Shown here: positions 1-7,955 of the stretch, piece after piece
How positions within the stretch are numbered: position 1 is the stretch's first letter
Layout: each line of letters starts with the position of its first letter
DNA from: Chondrus crispus
Lineage: Eukaryota > Rhodophyta > Florideophyceae > Gigartinales > Gigartinaceae
Direction: 5' to 3'
Length of the DNA stretch: 64,000 nucleotides
Assembly: GCF_000350225.1 (NCBI RefSeq)
Contig: NW_005178987.1
Location: 120,604-184,603, forward strand
Translations under genes and position numbers: made by a program
Notes under the pieces: generated by a model
The model's input: the letters and a program-made list of their open reading frames with translations, nothing else
What the model was told of the DNA's origin: nothing
Databases searched by the model: none

Positions 1-1
1 G

Positions 2-577
2 CCGGCCGGCCGTCTCGCGGTCGGCGACCGCCCGGGGCACGCGGCCGAGTCGCTGGCCGCGCGCTCCGGCAACGAGTGGGCCCGCTTCCTCAAGCGCACG
101 CTCTTCGACCGCTGCACGCTGCGCGCAGTCACCGCCCCGCAGCCCGTCGCCAGCCTGCTCGTCGCCGGCGCGCGCACGTTTGAGTCGCGCCCGTTCCCGC
201 CCTGGTCCGGCGAGCGCCCGCCCCAGTACGACGGCGCCTGGGTCGGCGTCCATGCAGGTCGCCGCGCGCTCGATTTGGACAGCGGCGTCGCGAGGGCCGA
301 CACCGCAGCCGCGGCTGACGTGCTCAGACACGTGCACGAAGGCGGGGGAGAGTCCGGTACTGAGCTCGGGAAACTGCCTAGAGGCGCTATGGTCGGGCTC
401 ATTCACGTGTCGGACGCGGTGCGCGTCCAGAGGGGAGGGAACACGACGGCGTGGATGTGGAAGATTGACAGGGCTGTGAGCCTGAAGAGGCCGATTCGGT
501 GCGCAGGGTTTGTGGGACTGTGGGGGATCTCCGGGCTGCTGACGGATATGCTTGTCGATGCTATGCACAGTCAGTGA
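2..577 (+). CDS. ASCH-domain protein, C-terminal part (5' end outside window)
   Basis: The frame is open from base 2 to the TGA at 575-577, so the gene begins upstream of the window and about 191 residues are visible. They match the ASCH fold: an N-terminal QPVASLLVAGARTFESR stretch followed by an aromatic/proline segment (FPPW), a central GAMVGLIHVSD strand, and the typical C-terminal WKIDRAV...RPIRCAGFVGLWGI ending. ASCH domains (ASC-1 homology) are beta-barrel RNA-binding domains found in transcription coactivators and translation-related proteins; the substrate of this one cannot be told. Codon use is strongly GC-rich, as in the gene downstream. The next gene starts about 410 bp away on the same strand. 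No intron is seen in the visible part. Confidence 0.72.
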   Translation, partial: PAGRLAVGDRPGHAAESLAARSGNEWARFLKRTLFDRCTLRAVTAPQPVASLLVAGARTFESRPFPPWSGERPPQYDGAWVGVHAGRRALDLDSGVARADTAAAADVLRHVHEGGGESGTELGKLPRGAMVGLIHVSDAVRVQRGGNTTAWMWKIDRAVSLKRPIRCAGFVGLWGISGLLTDMLVDAMHSQ

Positions 578-987
578 GGAGGGTTTGTACATGCTATTTG
601 TTTTGTATGGTATGGAGGTGGAGGGGTGGGAAGGACGGCTGTTGTAACTGCTTGTATTATGTGTTTGTAAGCGTTATGGATTGGAAGTAAAGGTGCCGTC
701 GCCCGATGGCTTGTAACGTGTGCGCAAGTCTGCAATGGCGACCGGCTATCTACTCTGTGGAAACCGGCGAAGGTGCGGCGAGGCCAAAATGCGGAGATAC
801 GGCGCCTGCGATTGGCCGGTGTGCTGTAAAAAATATCCAAAAGATTCGGCCCTTCCGCATCACTTGCCTGCGTCATCATACACCGCATAGAGTACGCGCA
901 CACTGTGCAGCATCAAAACCTCGACGTCACCTGCACGTCATTCCCATTCCCGTTCCCCTCCCATCCTCCCCTTCCCCATCCCGCACC
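578..987. other. Intergenic spacer / presumed promoter region
   Basis: This 410-bp spacer separates the ASCH gene from the flavoprotein gene. The flavoprotein frame stays open back to an ATG at 706, but the added residues are low-complexity and unlike the family, so this stretch is read as 5' leader. A pyrimidine-rich run precedes the ATG at 988. No clear TATA box or other motif was seen. Confidence 0.4.
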
Positions 988-2937
988 ATGAAGATCGCTG
1001 TAATCGGCGGCAATCTGCTCGGCTGTGCCACCACGCTCGACCTAGCCCTCGTCGAGGAGCACGACAAGCGCGTCTTCGCCTCTTCCTCCACGCACGCCGT
1101 CACGCTCTTCGACCGCCTGCCCTCGCTCGGCGGCCACTCCTTTCGCTCGGTCCGCATCGACCCGTCGCTGCGCGTCGAGGTGGGCCGCTACCGCTCGCTC
1201 CCGCTGCCGGCCGCCTCCTTCCTCTCCGACCTCGTCGCCGCCGCGAACGACGAGCGCGGCACCGTCTCCGTCCTCGGCCGTGTCTTCGCCATCCCCGGCG
1301 CCGTCGCGGCACGCCGCGGCCGCGCGCGCTCCGTCATCCTCCGCCGTCCGTGGGACCGCGGCACGCACGCCCGTCTCATCCGCTCTTTCGCCGCGTGGGA
1401 CTGGCGCGATGACGCATACCACTTCCACCACAAGGGCTGGTCGGTGCTCGACCTACTGTACCGCTTCCTGCACAACGCCATATGGCGCAGCATCACCCTC
1501 GCCGCCCTGCTGTGGAGCGTCACCAAGCTCGACCAGACCCGCGGCACAGTTCCCAGGGCCGTGATGCTGGCACAATGCCTTGTTTTGCTCACAGTGTTCT
1601 TGTTCTCTCCGAAAGACATCGTCCGGTCCTGGCAGAGGAACTATTCTTTCTGGGGGACCACGCTCCCGACCCTGTGGAAATATGGTATCACCCCGGCCAT
1701 TTCTAGGGGTAGTACCATCGGTTTTGTCAAACTGCTCCGTGATATGAATACAAAGAATGTCGCAACATGTTCAGCCTCGGTCAGTACCTTGGTCAAGCGG
1801 GCGGGCATCGAAGCGTACATACGCGGCTCGGGGGAGGACTACACTAGGATATTCAAATATAATACCGACTTTGTGCAGCGCTTCCTCGCCCCGGTTGTGG
1901 GCTGGCAGTATGGGGGGGCTAAACTCAGTGAGATCAGTTCCCTTGCGAGTCATTTTGCCATGCTGGACGCGGACTTTTCCAACTCAGACGCCGCCGAGAG
2001 GCTTCAGGTTGTCACCCCGGAGAATGCCTCGCTTTGCACCGCACTTGTCGACGCTGCTCGTTCCACCATGGAGGTGAATGTCAAGCTTGACACGCAGGTG
2101 ACCGATATTTTGTACGACGAGGAGAGCAAGAATTACAAGGTCGTCTATGGCGATGGTGAGTCGGAACTTTTCGAGGGCGTCGTTCTGTGCGCTTCTCCAC
2201 GTGAGGGTGAAATGACCATTGAAACGCCGCTTGGAACCACCATTTCCGAGCTGCTCGGTTACGATAGAGACACTGAGGCTGCCGATGGGCACGCCTCTCA
2301 GGAGGCCGAGTATGTCGCGTCCCAGAGTACCGAGGGCGATACCCAAGTTGAAGCTGCAGTATCGCCGGTTTCTTGCTCGCACCTTGCCGTTGTTGTCGGC
2401 AGTGCAAAACCTGGCTTCTTCCGATTCAACTCTGAGAAGAACATTCCAGACCTCGTTCAAATTACACACGCGCCTGGAGTGTCGCGATTCGAGCGCATTC
2501 GTGAATCGTCAAACGAGAGTCCTGGGGTATACACAGTTCTATGCGGGGCCGATTTCCAGTCAGGAGGCTTGTTTGAAGAGATGTTTGAAGAAGGTGCGGA
2601 TTTGAAGCATTTTGAAGCTGTTCCGAAGAGCATGTACAAGCACAACCCCATCCCGACGGATAAAGATGTCGACGATTGTTTTCCGAACATCGTGCTTGGA
2701 AATCGGTTCATATATGCAGCAGCGACAGACAAGTGTGCTAAACACCCCGAGATGGATGCCATTTCAGCTGTGAATGCAGCAAGTCTCCTCTCAGAAGCAA
2801 TAAAGTGGAGCTTAGTTGATGCTGAGGGGGACGGAGAGGAAGAGGATGATGAGAGAGAAGAGGACACCATCGAGGGGCCCAATGAGGAGGAGGATGACCA
2901 AGAAAGAAGACCACAGTCCTCAATCGGACAGACGTAA
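988..2937 (+). CDS. Prenylcysteine oxidase/lyase-like FAD protein
   Basis: This is a single-exon gene of 649 residues. The start at 988 is chosen because MKIAVIGGNLLG puts the Rossmann beta-alpha-beta unit at the N-terminus; an in-frame ATG at 706 would add 94 unlikely residues. A VTLFDRLPSLGGHS segment (about residues 38-51) is the second strand and GG motif of flavin amine-oxidase-like folds. The C-terminal part has VVLCASPRE and FIYAAATDKCAKHPEMDAIS followed by AVNAASLL, which resemble the prenylcysteine lyase domain. In animals that family oxidatively cleaves prenylcysteine thioethers in lysosomes using FAD. Two hydrophobic segments (about 166-178 and 190-206) suggest membrane association. 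No signal peptide is evident. The last 40 or so residues are very acidic. The dinucleotide motif reads GGNLLG, with Asn where the second Gly is usual. A decayed paralogue lies at 12,775-14,475. The family call is good; the reaction is inferred. Confidence 0.78.
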   Translation: MKIAVIGGNLLGCATTLDLALVEEHDKRVFASSSTHAVTLFDRLPSLGGHSFRSVRIDPSLRVEVGRYRSLPLPAASFLSDLVAAANDERGTVSVLGRVFAIPGAVAARRGRARSVILRRPWDRGTHARLIRSFAAWDWRDDAYHFHHKGWSVLDLLYRFLHNAIWRSITLAALLWSVTKLDQTRGTVPRAVMLAQCLVLLTVFLFSPKDIVRSWQRNYSFWGTTLPTLWKYGITPAISRGSTIGFVKLLRDMNTKNVATCSASVSTLVKRAGIEAYIRGSGEDYTRIFKYNTDFVQRFLAPVVGWQYGGAKLSEISSLASHFAMLDADFSNSDAAERLQVVTPENASLCTALVDAARSTMEVNVKLDTQVTDILYDEESKNYKVVYGDGESELFEGVVLCASPREGEMTIETPLGTTISELLGYDRDTEAADGHASQEAEYVASQSTEGDTQVEAAVSPVSCSHLAVVVGSAKPGFFRFNSEKNIPDLVQITHAPGVSRFERIRESSNESPGVYTVLCGADFQSGGLFEEMFEEGADLKHFEAVPKSMYKHNPIPTDKDVDDCFPNIVLGNRFIYAAATDKCAKHPEMDAISAVNAASLLSEAIKWSLVDAEGDGEEEDDEREEDTIEGPNEEEDDQERRPQSSIGQT

Positions 2938-3226
2938 ATAACTGGAGAAGACTAACTGAACAAAAATTGCCATCGTATTTCTAATGCCGGTATGCCTTTG
3001 CGCAAACTTCCATCCCTTATAGTCCAATTTTTTGCTGAACGGAGAAAGAATCTCCCGTTCGATAGCGACCCATACTGTTTTGCTACGTTCAATCATCTCA
3101 GGGACTCGCATTAATTGTCCGCTGGCAAAATGGATAGAAGCAATGCAATGACAACTCGATGTTCAGTTAGTATCTTCTAGTTTTATTCATCTACAATCTG
3201 TGCATGGATGGATAGAAGATTCCCAG

Positions 3227-4183
3227 TTATCTGTCCGGGTTTTCGCTCAACCCAGCCAAAACTTGCAAAAACAAGCTCAGGAGGTCTGTGTAAAGCATTA
3301 CTGCAGCAGGGACTACGTCATCGGGTCCAAGCTCTTCAATAATTATATAAGCTGTATGGGAGAGAAGAGCAAGGAAATGGTACCGTAGATGACTGAACCG
3401 TTAGCACGTGCTTCGGCGAGAGAAGTGCTTCAACGGAACGTCTAACTATAAGACGCAGAGGGAGGAGAGGAAAAAGGCGGAAACGGGGGCGCAAAACTTA
3501 CTGTCGTATAGAATAAATAAATTAAACAGTGTGCTGGTTGTGAAAATGAAGGCAGTAGCAATAAAAGGGGAGCCTTTGCCGGTGTACTCTATGGTACCAT
3601 TGGCGATAGAGCACATGGTAGCGAAAACCAGGAGGGCGTAGGCTGCGGCTGCCGAGTAAGAAAATTCCCAATGGCTCAATGATGTATATAGAGTAAAGCC
3701 AGTAAAAACAATCAAAGAGGTTGCCAGGGACTCAGTGATAAGGAATCCAAGGCCATTATCCACATACACAACGCAGATGCTTCCAAACAGGGTACTCTGA
3801 CAAAACGTAAAAGTAAACATGAGCAGTGCATTATTGACAGAAACCCAAAAGTTCAACAGCAGGTATACCAGCGAGACAAAGGAGGCGATGGCTGATGTGA
3901 TGATAGCAAAAGGGTAGAACCTTTCGACAAACGCTCGGATCGGTTCATAGTGCATGAACAACATGCACATACAGGTTGAAATAAGGAATTGCAAGGACAG
4001 CAGGCCGTAGATTTTCGACAGAAAACCCAGCCTGACCTTCGGCAGCGCATCCTTGACAGTAACAGTGCCGCCTTGCCCCTCCACAAGCAGAGGAGAGACT
4101 TCGGAGAGGTAGGCGAGCGAGCGAGCAGCAGAGGAGACATCAAAGTCCATGGACGCGTTGGCATAGTTGCGCCCACGAGTCAT
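3227..4183 (-). CDS. BAX inhibitor-1/TMBIM family membrane protein, copy 1
   Basis: Two exons, 4183-3502 and 3351-3227, encode 268 residues. The 150-nt intron has 5' site ACA|GTAAGT, branch-like GTGCTAAC and 3' site CATACAG. Joining the exons restores the family's aspartate-threonine signature (LFILYD|TYIIIEELGPDD) and the closing AVMLYTDLLSLFLQVL helix, which supports the splice. Seven hydrophobic segments fit the family topology. TMBIM proteins sit in ER or Golgi membranes, leak Ca2+ and restrain cell death in animals and plants; that role here is inferred. The start at MTRGR (4183) is chosen because copy 2 conserves it. An upstream in-frame ATG at 4321 would add a hydrophobic 46-residue leader. 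The gene is convergent with the flavoprotein gene, with 289 bp between stop codons. Without splicing, this copy stops inside the intron. Confidence 0.85.
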
Positions 4184-4945
4184 TCCGTACAGGACTTTTG
4201 GTGCGGGAAACAAGTTCTTGCTCGGGTTGGGTGACGATCTGCACAAAGCGCAAAAGCAAGCAAGCGTGAGCACAAAGCGAAACAAGCGGAGCTCACGAGT
4301 GGTTGAGGTTGTGGCGGACAATGGCGGGGAGACTCAAGGCGTTGGGCACAGCGCGAAAAAGCGCGAGTGAGAAGAGCGTGAGGCGAAGAAGACAAATGTT
4401 TTTTGGGGGGAGAGGGCTAGGGGAAAGGAAAGGCGGAATGGAGGGGGAATGCAGCCCGTGGTTTTAAACTGCAATGAGACAGAAGTGGGAGACAACGGCG
4501 AGAGTAAGCGAGGCGGAGTGAAGTGCAAAAAATTCCAAAGCAAGTGGATGACGGCTCCAAGGAATGGGCCCGGTGGACGGGGTAGCGTAGAGGGGTAGCT
4601 TGTACTTATCGGCGGTAGTTCATTGCCAACAATATTGCACTCCGTGCAGTGTCGGTAGAGAGATCGCAAAAATGGTTTGAGAGGGGGCGTGTGGGCTGTT
4701 TCGTGTCTGCACTTGCGATGTGCTGAGTCCCGGAAAGTTGAGAGCGCATGGCATAATTGACAGCGACAGCTGGCGTCGATTCGCATTATCGGTCTCTCGT
4801 ATGTGAGAGCGTTGCATTGGGAGAGTGATTGAAAAGGACGCTCTCCTTCGCCACTGCCGCGTTTGTCGAAGCACTTATGTCCCATTGCCACGACGGATGC
4901 TGACGAGGCACCAATACTGAGGAAATACGCATGGACACTGCACAG
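4184..4945. other. Upstream region of BI-1 copy 1
   Basis: This 760-bp stretch has no gene I can support. Its distal part (about 4,740-4,940) resembles the upstream regions of BI-1 copy 2 (about 16,800-16,930), so the promoter region was duplicated with the gene. Long open frames on the minus strand here do not resemble any family and differ between copies. Confidence 0.45.
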
Positions 4946-5217
4946 TACCAGTGGCGACGGAGCACGCCCTACGAGATTACGGGGATTGCGTCTCCTCCAA
5001 CCACAGATCACTATTGCCCCTACGGAGATCCCAACATTTCAGGGCACTGCTGTATGCAGCGCACTGCAAGTGTCATTACAGTGAGGAACGGGACAGTGCT
5101 GTATCTGTACACGTCTGCGACGTTTTGTCGTAAAGCATGAAACGTCATCAAATACTGTACGACAAGTCAGAAATTTTCTCATAACAGTGATAGCAATAAG
5201 GCTAAATGTTGCCAGTA

Positions 5218-5505
5218 CAGTCCATACCGCTCAATAGTGCAACACCGTGCCACGCGGTAGAATACTGCACTATTGGCGTATTGCAATACTCAAGGGGAGG
5301 ATCTCGCAAATCACTTTTACAACGTGGTTTTATTTTAAAAAACCCGTCGCAATTGATGGTTTATTGAGCGTGATATGCTTGCAGCAATGCACGCCTTGCT
5401 TTTCTAAGATGCATACACGTGTCCAAAGTCGTGTCACGCGGTTTTGACCTGCACTATTGCCGGTTTGCACTACTCACAACTGCACTGTTGAGGAGATACT
5501 CTCTG
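5218..5505. mobile_element. 288-bp TIR element (TA target site, MITE)
   Basis: The ends read CAGTCCATACCGCTCAATAG and, in reverse complement, CAGAGAGTATCTCCTCAACAG, flanked by TA on both sides. The partner block supplies the empty site (GCCAGTAGGGGGG at about 7,690), which proves insertion. It contains several direct and inverted copies of CACTATTG/CAATAGTG. There is no coding capacity. TA target sites with CAG termini fit the pogo/Tc1-mariner group, so it is probably a non-autonomous derivative. Confidence 0.8.
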
Positions 5506-5589
5506 TAGGGGGATTTAGGCGATTGGGGGGATTAGCGTATTAGCCCCCCTGTGTGTTAAGAAAAGCACCTTGTCCCCCCGCTCATTGAA

Positions 5590-5757
5590 AACGTGACTCG
5601 AATATTGAAGATTGGTTTCTCCAAGTATTGAGACAGACCGCAGGGAGAGATTGGCGGTTGTAACCGGTGTGCAGCTTGGCTGGCGATGCACGCCAAATGA
5701 ACTCCCGTTTCATTCCTCCGTCCATAAAGGAATACGGATCATCGCCGAACACATGAT
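5590..5757 (-). pseudogene. Totivirus-like capsid remnant (3' fragment)
   Basis: This piece aligns with the last 60 or so codons of the capsid ORF at 7,792-10,005 on the same strand, for example around the Met-Asp-Gly-Gly-Met region encoded near 7,910. It is a broken viral fossil, carried in a duplicated block rather than necessarily an independent integration. Homology stops abruptly at 5,757. Confidence 0.7.
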
Positions 5758-5835
5758 ATCACAAAGCTGTTTTCGTACCTGCGCCCGCGGCCCTATGTAG
5801 TTTCGATTTACCGAACCTGTCAGTGGCGAGGCACT

Positions 5836-5836
<1 letters not shown>

Positions 5837-5879
<43 letters not shown>
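5837..5879. repeat. (TG)n microsatellite
   Basis: A nearly pure TG dinucleotide run of about 43 bp lies between the capsid remnant and the Hsp20 gene. Reading frames through it are artefacts of the repeat. Confidence 0.97.
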
Positions 5880-5880
<1 letters not shown>

Positions 5881-6094
5881 TGTGCGCCTTTTGAACGAAC
5901 GGAGAAATGAAGGCACAGAGGTCTGAACATACAGAGAATACTTTGTTTTTCAAAGCTGACTAAGTGTAATGCGAGGCCTTGTTCCGCGTGGAATCCTTTA
6001 TGGTGTGGCTAACATGCTAAAAGTATCGAGGGGGTAGGGGCGGACGGCGTGCAAAAGGCACAAGTGAGGACTTGTAAAGCGCGGGGGCAGCAAG

Positions 6095-6595
6095 CTAGAA
6101 CTCGATCTGAACCTTGCGGGGGCCCTTGTCATCGACCATAGGGATGGTCATGTTGAGGATGCCGTCGCCGATGTGGTCTGCCTTGATGGCGTCGACGTTT
6201 GCGCGCTGGGGGAGCCTTGCCTCGAGGTGGTAGACGATGCTAGGGGCGGGGTCCTTGTCAGCTTGGTCGGGGTCTCCGTTCTGAGCCGGGTCCTTGGCGA
6301 CGGCGGAGTTGTCCTTCTTCTCGATGAGGGGGCGGCAGAAGCGCTTGCCACGGACGGTGAGCTTGTTTTCGTGGACCTCGACGGAGAGGTTGTCCTTGGA
6401 CACGCCCGGGATCTCAATCTCGAAGTGTGCGGCCGCGCTGTCCGCCTCGTAGCGGTACGACGGCTCGACCGTGTGAGTCGAGCGCGGGCCCGACTCTGTC
6501 ATGTCCAGCATGCGGCGCATCGTGCGCAGGTCGTTGCCGAACGAGTTGCCCCACGGGAAGAAGCTGTGGCGGTTGTACGGCGTGAGGATCGACAT
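6095..6595 (-). CDS. Small heat-shock protein (Hsp20/alpha-crystallin family)
   Basis: A single exon encodes 166 residues. The start MSILTPYNRHSFFPWG at 6595 fits plant- and algal-type cytosolic sHSPs; longer frames run into a Pro/His-rich leader. The alpha-crystallin domain spans about residues 46-153: YEADSAAAHFEIEIPGVSK, then ENKLTVRGKR, a loop extended by an Asp/Lys-rich insert (about 93-118), and ADHIGDGILNMTIP, which is the family's A-x-x-x-n-G-v-L motif. The C-terminus ends KVQIEF, containing the V-x-I motif that docks subunits into oligomers. sHSPs are ATP-independent holdases that bind unfolding proteins. A TATA box and a heat-shock element upstream support heat induction. No organelle-targeting peptide is seen. 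Confidence 0.93.
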   Translation of the reverse strand: MSILTPYNRHSFFPWGNSFGNDLRTMRRMLDMTESGPRSTHTVEPSYRYEADSAAAHFEIEIPGVSKDNLSVEVHENKLTVRGKRFCRPLIEKKDNSAVAKDPAQNGDPDQADKDPAPSIVYHLEARLPQRANVDAIKADHIGDGILNMTIPMVDDKGPRKVQIEF

Positions 6596-6755
6596 GGCGC
6601 GGGCGTCGGGGGTGTGAGGAGCTGGGGTGAGGAGTTGGGGTGCGGAGTTGTAGTATTGTGTAGGCGCGGGTGGGTACTTGTCGTGGAGTGTGTCCGGAGG
6701 GTGTGGTGGATGTGGGTGAGGTGAGGGAGAGAGGGGGTGATCGGTGCATGGTGCG

Positions 6756-6763
6756 TTTATATA
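6756..6763 (-). promoter_or_regulatory. TATA box of the Hsp20 gene
   Basis: On the minus strand the sequence reads CTATATAAAC about 160 bp upstream of the ATG, giving a plausible 5' UTR of about 130 nt. Confidence 0.7.
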
Positions 6764-6826
6764 GAGTCTGTGCTGGCGGGGCGCCTCGCCTCTCAGGGCT
6801 GACTGCTGTAGCACCCCGTGTCGCGG

Positions 6827-6834
6827 TTCCAGAA
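6827..6834. promoter_or_regulatory. Heat-shock element (TTCnnGAA)
   Basis: TTCCAGAA is a perfect tail-to-tail pair of HSF half-sites, followed two bases later by another GAA. It lies about 65 bp upstream of the TATA box of the Hsp20 gene, the classical arrangement for heat-shock promoters. Confidence 0.65.
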
Positions 6835-7162
6835 CGGAAACGGGATGGACGCGGCGCGAAAAGTCTAGACATGTGCTTGGCGTGTCGCGCGGGCAGGCCA
6901 AGTTGAAGGATCCAGGTGTGTGTGTCCGACGGTGGAGAAGGCATGCTCCCCGCGCGGCTGCGCGACAATGAGGGGGTGTTTTTTTTGTTGTTGAAGGTGC
7001 GGGGGTATTTTTTTGTTGTTTTTTGGCGCGTGTGCACGTACACGTAGACTTTTCTAGAGACAGGGAGAGGCATCGCGAGGCATCCAGAGTGATCGCCGCG
7101 CCCCTGCGCCCGCGGCACAGGCGCTCGACAGCACGGAGGTCAAGCGGCCAGGCTCGCCCGCT

Positions 7163-7207
7163 CGCCCGGAAACGCCCGGAAACGCCCGGAAACGCCCGGA
7201 AACGCCC
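7163..7207. repeat. 10-bp tandem repeat (CGCCCGGAAA, about 4.5 copies)
   Basis: Perfect direct copies of CGCCCGGAAA lie about 570 bp upstream of the Hsp20 start codon. Each unit contains GGAAA, but the spacing does not match an HSF site, so a regulatory role is only possible. Confidence 0.9.
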
Positions 7208-7357
7208 CGATTGGACGCCGCGCCCTCATGGGACATGGCCCGCCCGCTTGCCGTGTAAGGCGCACCACCGCGCAGCGTGGTGCACGGTGGCGCGCTTCGC
7301 ACGCCTCTTCGCTTTCTCCACAACCGCCAGCCTGCTCGGCTCCTTGCACCTTGCTTG

Positions 7358-7955
7358 TACCAGTGGCGACGGAGCACGCCCTACGAGATTACGAAGATTG
7401 CGCCAGTTGGTTGTTCGGTACAACACACGCCATGCCTCTCCTCCAACCACAGATCACTACGTATTGCCCTGCCCCTACGGAGATACTAACATTTCAGGGC
7501 ACCGCTGTATGCTGTTCATTGCAACTGTCATTACAGTGAACGACTATGCAGTACAGTACCTGTACACGTCTGCGACGTTTTGTCGTAAAACATGAAATAC
7601 GTCATCAAATACTGTAAAAGTCAGAAATTTTCTCATACTGCACTAGAGTGATAATAATAAGGCTAAATGTTGCCAGTAGACTAAATGTTGCCAGTAGGGG
7701 GGTTTGGGGGGATTAGGGGTTTACGGGATTAGGGGATTAGCCCCCCTGTGTGTTAAAGAAAATCACCGTGTCCGCCCGCTCATTGAAAATTTTACCTGAA
7801 AAATGGATTATCGTTGTTCGTAGTACTGAGACCGACCGCAGTGACAGATCGACGGTCGTACCTAGTGTGCAGATTTGCTGGCGATGTACGCCAAATGAAC
7901 TGCCGTTTCATTCCTCCGTCCATAAAGGAATACGGATCATCGCCGAACACATGAT
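7358..7955. repeat. Paralogous block 2 (partner of 4946-5757)
   Basis: Aligned with block 1 from TACCAGTGGCGACGG to the capsid 3' end. This copy lacks the 288-bp insertion of block 1 and shows a small tandem duplication of CTAAATGTTGCCAGTAG near 7,663-7,698. The capsid ORF begins within it and continues far beyond. Confidence 0.75.
7697..7737 (+). other. G-rich tract with G-quadruplex potential
   Basis: The plus strand has G runs of 6, 6, 4, 3 and 4 separated by short TTT/ATTA/TTTAC loops, just beyond the 3' end of the capsid ORF. The GGGATTAGGGG pattern is reminiscent of telomeric repeats. A weaker version exists at about 5,509-5,555 in the partner block. Confidence 0.6.

Larger units (their letters stand above)
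4946..5757. repeat. Paralogous block 1 (partner of 7358-7955)
   Basis: Starting at TACCAGTGGCGACGG, this block aligns with 7,358-7,955, including shared TCGTAAA, GGCTAAATGTTGCCAGTA and GTCCATAAAGGAATACGG stretches. The block ends in the 3' part of the totivirus-like capsid sequence. It differs from its partner mainly by a TIR element inserted at 5218-5505. Both copies lie beside the Hsp20 gene on opposite sides, so the duplication bracketed or spanned that gene. Confidence 0.75.

Noticed and set aside
706-987. N-terminal extension of the prenylcysteine-oxidase-like protein
   Set aside because: The residues are low-complexity and precede a Rossmann motif that normally lies at or near the N-terminus, so the ATG at 988 is preferred.
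5710-5953. Thr/His-rich frames near 5.8 kb
   Set aside because: They are translations of the TG microsatellite.
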